A stretch of 28,346 nt of DNA from Sporothrix humicola. Its lineage: Eukaryota; Ascomycota; Sordariomycetes; Ophiostomatales; Ophiostomataceae. Below are positions 11,501 to 20,300 of the stretch, piece by piece; the stretch's first letter is position 1, and every line of letters begins with the position of its first letter. Under the pieces are notes generated by a model. The model was not told the DNA's origin. It saw only the letters and a program-made list of their open reading frames with translations, and made no database searches. A program made the position numbers and the translations under genes. The stretch spans positions 1-28,346 of the forward strand of contig WNYE01000164.1 of NCBI GenBank assembly GCA_021396245.1, given 5' to 3'.

Positions 11501-14500
11501 GGAAGTGGAGCTAACCGGCGGCGAGCTCACCGACGAGGGAGAGCTCACTGAGGGAGAGCTCAACGAAGGGGAACTTACCGGGGAAGAGGGTGTGCTTGAC
11601 GGGAGACTCGACGGGCTCGAAGGCGGGCTCACAGACGGCGAGCTGACCGACGATCCAGACGAAGCAGACGAGCCAGACGGAGTAGAGCTCACGGATCCGC
11701 TTGGGCTGCTCGACCTCAATTCTGACGAAGAAATGTCACTGCTGCATGGCTCCTCAGACGACGAGCTGGGGGGTGTGCTTGAGGACGAGCTGAAACCAGA
11801 GGGCGAGCTCACACTCGAGGGAGACACCACGCTGGAAGGCGAGCTGCTCGAACCAGACGGCGAAGACGGAGAGGCTACACTCGACGGCGAACTCACGCTG
11901 GAAAACGACGAGACCGAAGAGGCTGAAGACGCAGACGACACGCTGCTGGCTGAGCTGCCAGACGAGCTCGGCGAGCTGACTGACGATGGACTGCTAACAG
12001 ACGACGGGCTGCTGACGGAGCTTCCAGAGGGACTGCTCGAGGGGCTACTAGAAGGACTCGACGAGACACTCGGTGACGAGCTTGCAGAGCCACTCGATGA
12101 GCTGACAGAGGACGAAACTGCAGATAACGAGATTTCAGACGATGAAATCTCAGAGGACGAGATATCGCTGCTGCAAGGCTCTTCAGAGCTGCTGATGCCA
12201 CTCTCACTACTGGCACTGCTACCGCTGCTGACACTATTGACAGAGGCGGATGGGCTGCTGCTAGGTGCCGGCGAGGACGGCGAGGACGAGGCTGAGCTTG
12301 AGCCCGAAGGAGTGCTTGACGGCGTGCTTGATGGCAGAGACGAGCTCGACGGAGGCGATGCCGACGGAACCGACGATGATCCTGAAGACGATCCCGAGGA
12401 TGACGGCACCGAAGACGATCCAGACAAGCCAGAAGAAGACACTGACGATGGAGACGAAATCGACGAGACGCTGCTTGGGCTTGAGCTGGGGAACGAAATT
12501 GAGCCAGAGCTAGAGCCAGAACTGCCGCTCGAGATCTCAGACGACGAAATGTCACTACTGCATGGCTCTTCGCTGCTGCTGCTACCAGACGGCGCCGATG
12601 ACGAAGGCATGGAAGATGAAGGCGTGCTCGAGGGAATAGGCGAGCTTGGGCTGGGAGATGCCGACGGGGAAGACGAAGGTTCTGAAGAGGGCCCAGAGGA
12701 GGAGCCCGAAGAAGACGGTACCGAAGATGAGCCAGACGAAGACACCGACGAAGGCAGTGAAGACGAGACTGAAGAGCCCGAAGACACCGAAGAAGGCACA
12801 GAAGAGGAGCCTAAGGAGACCGATGATCCCGAGGAACCTGATGAAGATGGCACCGAGGATGGTGACGAAGCAGGCGAGCTCGGCGACGAAACCGAGGACG
12901 GCATCGACGACACAGACGACGGTGACGAGCTGGGGCTCAAAATCCTCGGGAACTCAGAGGACGAGATGTCACTGCTGCAAGGCTCTTCCGAGCTACTGGC
13001 GCTGCTCCCGGACGGAACTGAAGAGGATGGCCCAGAGGACGACGGAGTGCTCGACAGCGACGACACGCTAGGAGTCGAAAATGCAGACGGGGACACCGAA
13101 GAGGGAACCGACGAAGCAGACGAACTCGGGCTGGAGACGCCAGATGACGAACTACTAGACGGGATGCTGCTGCTGCCAGAGGGAACTGATGAGGACGAGC
13201 CCGATGACGAAGATCTGCTTGGTGTAGAGGACACCAAAGACACCGACGACACTGATGAGGGCGCGCTTGAAGAGCCTGACGAGCCAGAAGAGCTAGGCAG
13301 AGAGCTCGAGCTTGAGGACTCTGACGAAGAGATGTCGCTGCTGCAAGGTTCTTCAGAAGAGCTGCTGACACCGCTGATGCTGCTGCTTCCACTGACCGAC
13401 GATGACGGTGCCGAAGATGACGAGCCTGAAGGCGATGAGATCGATGACGATGGAATCGAAGAAGACGGCGTGCTCGATGGTAGAGACGAGCTCGGCGAGG
13501 GAGACACAGACGGGGAAGATAAAGGCAACGATGACGACGGCGACGACAACACGGACGGAGAGGATGCCGAAGGCGAGGACATCGACGATCCAGACGACGC
13601 CGAAGATCCTGAAGAAACAGACGATCTTGATGATGCCGACGAGCCAGATGAGGCCGATGGTGACGATGATCCGGACGGCACTGAGCTAATACTCGATGGG
13701 CTCGAGACTGGCGAGCTCTGGCTCGAGAACTCCGACGATGAAATATCGCTGCTGCATGGCTCCTCAGAACTGCTGGCACTTTGGCTGCTTCCACTGACCG
13801 ACGATGACGGGACCGATGAAGACGGACCTAACGACGAAGGGGTGCTCGACGGCAAAGACGAGCTTGGAGTGGACGAGGCCGACACAGAAGGCACCGAAGA
13901 CGGAGAAGATTGCGAGGAAAGTGACGAGACCGAGGAAGGCGACGACACTGACGAAGCAGATGATCCCGATGATCCGGACGAGACTGATGATCCAGAAGAT
14001 CCAGACGACACCGACGACGGCGAAGACACCGACGAAGGCGAGGATGCCGAGGGCGAGCTGATACTTGAAAGCACAGACGAGCTGCCAGAAGAGCTGGGCG
14101 ACGAACTGGCCGAAGAACTCGGCAAGGAGCTGGCGCTGGCGCTGGATGCGCTCGAACTCTGACTCGAAATCTCCGACGAAATATCGCTACTGCAAGGCTC
14201 CTCGCTGCTGCTCTCACTGGCACTGACCGAGGAGCTGGCGCTTCCACTGATCGACGACGAAGGCGTCGATGACGGCACGGACGAAGAACCAGAAGACGAC
14301 GGCGTGCTCGACGGAAGGGACGAGCTGGAAGACGGCGACGCTGACGGCGAGGACGAAGGCACAGACGAGGGCGAAGACACCGACGCTGGTGAAGATACCG
14401 ATGACAGCGAAGAAACTGAAGAGGGAGACGAAACCGCCGACGGCGACGAAGCTGAAGGCGAGCTCACACTAGACGAGACAGATGACTGCGAGGAGATTGA

Positions 14501-16352
14501 CGAAATCGACGAAATCGATGAACTTGGCAGAGAGCTCGAGCCCGAAATCTCAGACGAAATGTCACTGCTGCATGGCTCCTCACTACTACTGCTCTCTGAC
14601 GAGACTGATGCCGAGGGAGTGCTCGATGGCAGTGATGAGGAACCCACAGAGGGAGAGGCTGATGGAGACACGGACGAGGGGCTCGAAGAAGGTGCCGAAG
14701 ACAAACCAGATGAACCGGAGGACGCCGAAGGAGACGACAGTGATGACGGTCCCGAAGATGGCGAGGACGACGCAGATGAGGCAGACGAGACGGACGAGGC
14801 AGACGAGGCAGAGCTGCCGCTGCTGCCGCTACTAGCCGACAAAGATGCGCTGCTAGAAGGAATCGACGAGCTAGGAATGCTTTCAGAGGAAATATCACTG
14901 CTGCAAGGCTCTTCACTCTCGCTGCTTTCGCTGCTTTCGCTGCTCTCGCTTGCCGAAGAAGAAGGCAGCGAAGAGGATGGGCCGGGTGATGAGGGACCTG
15001 ATGAGGACGGCACTGATGACGGACCAGATGATGATCCAGATGGCAAGGAAGTGCTCGATGGTAGTGATGAGCTAGGGCTTGGCGAGGGAGAGGAGGCGGA
15101 TCCAGATGGCGAAGAGACCGAGCTCACAGGCGAGACTTGGCTGGATGGCGACGAAACACTTGAGGCTGATGAAATGGAGCTCGATGGAACACCGCTCGAG
15201 GGTACTGAAGAGCTAGGGATACTTTCGGAAGAGATATCGCTACTGCAAGGCTCCTCGCTGCTTTCGCTACTTTCACTGCTCTCACTAGCCGATGGTGATG
15301 ATGACGGGACCGAGGACGGTGTGTTCGACGGCAGAGATGCAGACGGGCTCACGCTGGGCGAGGCCACACTCGAAGGGGACGAGACCGAGCTTGACGGAGA
15401 CACCTGACTCGATGGCGAGGAAACAGAGCGAGACGGGCTGCTAATACTTGGCCAGCTGCTGGGAGCTGACGAGGAAATACTGCTAGAAGAACCTGACGAG
15501 TTGGGCGATGAGCTCGGCGAGACACTGGGTGAGCTGCTCGGAACACTGCTAGGCAGACTGCTCGAGCTGCTTGGCACGCTGCTCGGACTGCTCGGCGAGC
15601 TAACAGAAGCTGATGAAGAAGGGATACTGCTGGAAGGCACCGAAGAACTCGGGATGCTTTCCGAGGAAATATCACTACTGCACGGCTCCTCGCTCTCGCT
15701 GCTTTCACTGGATTCGCTGCTCTCACTTTTTGAAGGAGAGGGAGCAGATGAAGATGGAGCAGACGATGAGGGGCTCGAAGAAGGCACCGAAGATGACGGC
15801 ACCGAAGACGAGGGTGTGCTCGCAGGCAGAGACGAGCTTGGGCTTGGTGACAGTGATGAAAATGAGCTCGATGTGCCAGAACTGCTGGGCGTGCTGCTTG
15901 CAGAAGACGAAGTGGGAGCCAAGCTTGAGCTCGAGAAGCTTTCTGACGAAATGTCACTGCTGCTGGGCTTTTCGCTCTCGCTGCTGGCCGTACTGCTAAC
16001 GGATGACAGCGTCGACGAGCTGCTGCAAGGCTCGTCGTCCATGATGCAGTTGCAGTTGTCGGTCATGGCCGTGACATCTGTGGGACAGCTGCTCTGCCAA
16101 TCGGTCGGCAAAGTCAAGGACTGGGGCGGCGAACTGAGAAATGCTTCGCACCATTGCCACGGATTTGGCTGGTGGTCGATTTCCAGCATGGCATCGATGC
16201 AAGGATTGTTTTCCTGGACCCGTTAGTGAGTGAACATAAATCAAAACATGGCGATTCCGTCAACTTACACAGTCGACGACGCGGGCAATGGAACGGGCAT
16301 CGACACCAGCCGCGGCGAGGACGATGGCCACGGCCACCGCGGTGGACCACAT
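2504..16352 (-). CDS. Giant Ser-rich, Cys-cassette GPI-anchored cell-wall protein (adhesin/mucin-like), two exons
   Basis: Two exons, 16269-16352 and 2504-16213, give 4,597 residues. A single ATG-initiated frame of 4,561 codons starts at 16189, but the 55-nt intron just upstream joins in frame to an exon encoding a signal peptide (MWSTAVAVAIVLAAAGVDA, likely cleaved after Ala19), so I start at 16352 (context CACCATG). Order of parts: six-Cys module (C28, C33, C50, C71, C82, C84); Ser-rich stalk, about 93-3890, with cassettes of the type EEPCSSDISSE; S/T/P-rich segment to about 4125; STG repeats about 4130-4192; PTG/STG repeats about 4212-4312; Thr/Cys-rich module about 4314-4393; Gly-rich linker about 4393-4560; GPI signal ending MYALVPAIVAALLLL, with possible omega sites at the Ala/Gly residues 22-25 from the end. 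This layout is that of fungal wall adhesins, and dense O-mannosylation is expected. The Cys-cassette stalk is not a family I recognise. An adhesion or surface-coat role is inference; secretion and anchoring are well supported. Confidence 0.9.
2620..3125 (-). repeat. Gly-rich (GGGSN / GSGSGS) linker before the GPI signal
   Basis: Residues about 4393-4560 are Gly with Ser and Asn only, moving from GGGGGSNGGGGSN through SGGSGG to a run of about a dozen GS pairs, then back to GGSNGG. It directly follows the Thr/Cys-rich module ending TTTVCPVTTTIPA and precedes the GPI signal. The stretch is GC-rich with trinucleotide periodicity, so it is prone to slippage. Gly-rich linkers between stalk and anchor are unusual for Ser/Thr adhesins as I know them. 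Confidence 0.85.
3358..3930 (-). repeat. Collagen-like G-x-x tandem repeats (STG and PTG/STG) near the C-terminus
   Basis: Two short-period coding repeats are present. At about + 3720-3910 the protein reads runs of GST (seven and four consecutive GST-type triplets), separated by HSTPSTTTPCTHST-type segments with extra cysteines (HCSTCST). At about + 3358-3660 it reads PTGPSTGPSSSPTGP-type units ending in GPTGPTGPTRPTGPTTPC. Glycine at every third residue is collagen-like, but Pro and Thr dominate, so a triple helix is only a possibility; an O-glycosylated extended spacer is the simpler reading. The DNA repeats are short and nearly exact (CAGTTGAGC- and GACCAGTAG-type units), so length variation between strains is likely. 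Confidence 0.85.
4617..15972 (-). repeat. Array of about 30 Cys cassettes (E-E/T-P-C-S-S-D-I-S-S) in the Ser-rich stalk
   Basis: Reading from the N-terminus, cassettes lie near + positions 15962 (degenerate KPSSSD), 15670, 15229, 14888, 14555, 14178, 13738, 13328, 12961, 12541, 12155, 11728, 11305 (PYSSD), 10981, 10600, 10155, 9711, 9268, 8874, 8451, 8115, 7715, 7275, 6998, 6637, 6388, 5985, 5588, 5238 and 4904. That is 29 recognisable copies, 28 with the cysteine, plus the degenerate first copy. Related PC sites lie at 16025, 4628 and 4270. Spacing is about 250-445 bp (83-148 residues). Between cassettes the sequence is almost wholly Ser with P, G, V, A or I every third to fifth residue. On the plus strand the motif is easy to spot as CTGCTGCA(A/T)GG. 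Units are too diverged to be assembly duplicates. Confidence 0.9.
9940..10590 (-). other. Arg- and aromatic-rich insert in the Ser stalk
   Basis: Residues about 1902-2119 differ from the rest of the stalk. They contain about eleven Arg and many Phe, Tyr and one Trp, in contexts such as SGRFSSRPSSYSSYSSV and ISSRRSSRSSVF, while Arg and aromatics are nearly absent elsewhere in the stalk. An internal duplication, PSGFSTSTIRS (+ 10500-10536) and PSGFSTSVIRS (+ 10320-10355), lies about 180 bp apart. One normal EEPCSSDISS cassette (near 10155) sits inside the patch, so it belongs to the stalk and is not a foreign insertion. A binding or self-association patch is possible but is inference. Confidence 0.75.
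16025..16285 (-). other. Six-cysteine N-terminal module of the giant protein (includes the intron)
   Basis: After the signal peptide the mature protein carries cysteines spaced C-x4-C-x16-C-x20-C-x10-C-x-C (residues 28-84), then C91 in DDEPCSS, which leads into the Ser-rich stalk. The pattern NPCIDAM ... WCEAFL ... LP.....SSC ... DNCNC resembles a small module I recall at the N-terminus of many secreted fungal proteins, where a pair of cysteines around an NxC-L/I-x-A motif is followed by FC, an LP-containing stretch, a Cys and a final CxC. I know no established function for it. The first two cysteines exist only if the intron is spliced. Confidence 0.65.
16214..16268 (-). other. Spliceosomal intron between the signal-peptide exon and the main exon of the giant gene
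   Basis: On the minus strand the 55-nt interval begins GTAAGT (16268-16263), carries CTAAC as a branch-like site near 16221-16228, and ends TCCAG (acceptor AG at 16215-16214). Removing it joins codon TGT (Cys28) to GAA in phase 0 and adds eight in-frame residues (ENNPCIDA) before the Met at 16189. Short introns with these signals are typical of filamentous ascomycetes. The splice restores both a signal peptide and two cysteines of the N-terminal module, which is strong independent support. Confidence 0.85.
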
Positions 16353-19300
16353 GGTGACGATGTGGACTTTTCTTTTTGATTTTTTTTTTCAACAATCAGG
16401 GCAGGAGATAATAATGACGGGACTGGAGATGTTCTATGAAAATGTGATAAAATGGAGACTCGTAAAGAAAGGATCAGGCTTCATGAAGAACCTGTCTCAC
16501 TTGGAATATGAAGCTCTCGTAGAGTCACGATGACAGTCTCAGCAGCAAAACGAGTGGATGCTTGGAGACAAGAGAGAGCCAGCAAAAACGATCGCGAGGC
16601 TCGACGAGAGTCGGTAAAGAGAGAAACTGAAAGAATGGAAAGAAGGAACGGATAGAAACGAAGGAGCCGAGCATAACAGACGAGCCACTGCGGAAAACAC
16701 GAGGGGGGGAAACGAAAACGGAAATGGAAATGGAAAACAAAAGGGGCTGCGCTGTCAATGAGGATGATAACGAAAAAAAAAATCATCACAACATATTCTA
16801 CCAATACTTCCAATAGCTTCACAAGCCACGAAAAAGGAAAGAAGAAAGGTGTAATGGGTGTTGTCACCCCAATTGCCTATTGCAGCAGCGCCCAGAGGAT
16901 TTAAGATGTGCCACTTTTCTTTGACCGCAGAAAGCTATACCATCCACGGTGCGCACGGATTTAGAATGGGACATCTTGAACGTATAGCTGTAAGGCGTGG
17001 TGGTGTCCTCGTGTGCTGTGGGTGTGGTCGATATCAAGGTACAGCCGAGCAAAAGTGTGCACAGTACGCTCACCAAATGTAGCCCGCCCTGGCATCTGGG
17101 TGAAAGAAAACATATGGACGTTGGTGAGGGTTCTGTGAAAGAGTCGTGGAGCCCAATGGAGCGCCCGAGCTGTTGCTCTCCATATTGACAACTGTTTTCT
17201 TTTCTTTTTTCTTGCAGGTTTCCCTCCTCCCTGTCCCCTTTTCTTTTGTTTTCTTTCTTTTGGCAGTCCCTTTCCAGCCTGGCGCTTGCCCGTTGGACCT
17301 CCAAGGGTAGAAAGACGTCAACGTCTAGACCTTTGCGCTTGCGGTAACGGTTTAAGAAAAGTGCATTGGATTTATTGGTAGACTTGTGGCGGGAAGTGGA
17401 TGATCAGGGGCGTGATGCCTTTCTTTGTTCTCAGAGTGAGTAGTCTAGGACAGAGTCAAAAACCGTTGCGTTTTATCGAGCGCCTATCGAGCCTCTAGAC
17501 TAATAGAGGTAGACAGTAAACACGCGGTGTAAAAAGGAACCGAAGTTGGAAAAAATCTGCATCATGAATACAGTATCAATTTTCAGAAAGACAAGAACAA
17601 AAAAAAAAAAAAAAAAAAAGCTTGGACGTGCCCAAACAGCTGGGACGTGCACCTCGCAGTAAAGTCCCGAAGCTCCACCGCCTTGCTTCCGCTGTAAGCT
17701 TTTAAGCTTTTAGGGCTTTGCAGGGGGTCTGGAACATTGCTGGGTGTGAGTGAGACAAAGAATGTCGTGGGGGAACAGACTCACAGAGAGTAACACAGGC
17801 TCGCCGAGACACAAAAGGTCCAGTCCATATCCTTCGGGCACCGGCACAAAATGTCCGTCAAAAATCTGTCAATAACAACAGTCAAAGCCTAGAGCTGGCG
17901 AGGGGTCTTTTCACCTGCCATGTGAGCGGGCATTCGCGTCCAACAGACAGGGTGAGCAAATGTCCATGAAGAGAAGTGCCTAGAGTCGTATGAGGGTGTG
18001 CTCGACGTGCTCAACTCAAAGAGCCATTCCGCGTTGAGATTCCGGATGTGCCTGGCATACGAGATGAGGCGTTTTGTTCTCTTTGACGGCATCCAGACTA
18101 TGGATTCTTGGAAACGACGAGTGTGTCAATTGAGAGCGTTGTTTGTCGAGAGGCTGGAGACTGGGAGGTTGTGAAGTGTCAATAGCCTTGGCACTCGGCA
18201 GCAATAGCCTGCTGGCCGGACTTTCGGAGCTCCTGAGGGTGTCCATTTTCTGTACGTAAATATGCCATTGGTGGGTGTCAAAAGCGTAAAGGCTATGAGA
18301 GGCTGAGGCCAAGATGGAAAAGGAGGCCAGAGGCAAAAGGGGAACGAAAGCAAGCTCCATTTACACGTGGTTGTCGAGAATAAGGCAAGCGCAAGTGGGG
18401 GCGTCTAAACGGGAAAGAGCTGTCTGGCGTAGTGACGATGCATCTGGGCGAGAACAGCAAGCGCGATCAAGCGACCAAGCGCCGTCGACTCCGTACCAGA
18501 ATCACTGGCTCAATTATGGCGGGATCGCCGGTACAAGGCTCACCGAAAATGGAAGCCTCGTTTTGGCCGGACTGTGAAAAAAAAAAAAAAAAAAAAAAAT
18601 AAGAAGGCGCGAATGTCTCTTTGTCTTAGCGGATGTCTGTGGAAGCTGAGAAGGAAGGCGCGGCGTGGGTTGACTCCTACATGGGAAGGAATGCGTCGCG
18701 TGCAAAGGGATTATGAAGTCCGCAAGGGAAGGAGCGTCGAGGCGGTCTGGAAGTTGCAATTGCAACTGCAAATGCAAATGTGCGGAAAGAGCAAAGAGGT
18801 CCGGATTGATGCAATTGGCAAAGCGAGACTGGGAAAACACTGTTGCTTCCTGTAGCTTCATGTTGCTTGAGATCTTTCCTTTGTATTGCAACCACCAACA
18901 GGACGAGGCTCGGGTTCTGGGCCAATGGAAAGCGGTCCGTGGGCAATTGCACAAACATTGAATGCAGCAAACCTAAATTCTCTTTCTTTCATCGTCTTTG
19001 GGCTTTCTTTGATCTCGCGGGCAGTTTTCCTTCCGCCAATTCTTCTCTCCCTTTTTCGATGCTTGTCCAGTTCCGTCTTAGTGGGAGTTTCCTCTTTCGG
19101 CGACTGTGCAAGGTGTAAGTGCGAAGTTCAGTGAGGGTTTCTTTGAACGTAGAGATACTTGTGGGGAATATTCGTTAAAATGGGACCTCTGATTGGCCTA
19201 TTCTACTTCGTGCCTAGCTAGGGCTCTTGGACCTCCTGGGCACGTCTAAAGCCGACGGCTACGGGCACTTTTTTTAGGGCACCTTTAGGGCCTACAGGCT

Positions 19301-20300
19301 GCCACACATACGAGATCTGGCCCTGGACCGGACTCTTTCTGGCGGCCTTCTTCGCCAACACACCTGCGTTTCGAGGAAGCATTATTGCAGACTACAGGGC
19401 GTCTAGCGGCTCTTGAAAACGGTCACGCCTTGGCACTATTGGCAAAAGAAGACGAGAAAGGCCAGGAAGAAGCAATATGAGGCAAAAGGACATGGCAAAA
19501 AGGACAAATTGTGACGAAAGCAGACGTTGTGGCTGCTGAGGTAGAAAAATCTGTATCGATAAGTCGGACAAGTCGACATTTTTTGAAGAAAACTCGATGC
19601 ACATAAAAAGGCTAGCAAAAGCCACCAAAAGTAAGACAAAAAATGCTCGACCGTTGAAGTTCAGCCGGATGAACCGAGAAGCCGACTTTTGGCAGGTCGT
19701 AAAAAGTACATTTCAAATCATGGAAGGATAGTTGTAGAGGCCTTGTCTTGTTGATGGCGACACGAACTTTCATTTGGATTTTGAATGTCGTACCTTGCTT
19801 CCCTTTCGATGAGTCCTCTGTAACAGGCTGGCCTAGAACCAACACATATTATGATTGTTCTCTTTTGATACTGCTTTAAGGAAAGACGGCTGCAAAATAC
19901 TGCCTAGGTAGGACAAAAAGACATGAACTTGCTTTTTTCTCACCCGGTAATCCTTTCGTTCTCGCCATATTCATTATCTCTCGTAAGTACGCTTCGCGCA
20001 TACTTTCAAGGTGTTTTCTTCCTTTACAACGATTCTCTACTTCATATTGACTCTCAATCCATGCAGGTGTTCTGTACACAGTTCTAGGAAGGATCATGAC
20101 TTGAAGAGCCTCAAATGTAAACAAGATGTGAACCGTGCGTCTTTTCACACCAAACACCCCGACCCCTGCTCCTTTGGGGAAGCTTCCACACCCACTTCTC
20201 AACGGCACTTACGTCGTACATATACGGTACATTAACGAAACACACATCTGCTCGCATTTATCAAGTACCGATACGAGATGGTGGTGGGGTGTCAAAATGT
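16353..20300. other. Gene-poor intergenic region upstream of the giant gene
   Basis: No convincing gene. The first part (16353-16900) should contain the giant gene's promoter and 5' UTR; there is a run of A in the transcript sense just upstream of the ATG. Poly-A runs lie at 17599-17619 (21 nt) and 18577-18599 (23 nt). Small palindromes include 18753-18766 (GTTGCAATTGCAAC, perfect) and a CCTCTA/TAGAGG hairpin at 17492-17509. Open frames up to about 146 codons start mostly on GTG or TTG and look random. The frame at 19876-20208 (minus, 110 codons) starts on GTG and is unrecognised. Confidence 0.5.

Noticed and set aside
11445..14162. 905-codon plus-strand frame (acidic, Leu/Asp/Glu-rich) and its fellows at 5241-7121, 7719-9761 and 14304-15407
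   Set aside because: They are antisense to one continuous 4,561-codon frame that has a signal peptide, clean splice sites and a GPI signal. Their composition is explained by reverse reading of Ser codons, and they are fragmented by stops.
16187..16189. ATG at 16189 as the start of the giant protein
   Set aside because: It leaves the protein without a signal peptide and drops two cysteines of the head module, whereas splicing to 16352 restores both.
16481..16867. 128-codon hydrophobic frame upstream of the giant gene
   Set aside because: It opens on GTG, not ATG, and its hydrophobicity comes from pyrimidine-rich DNA.
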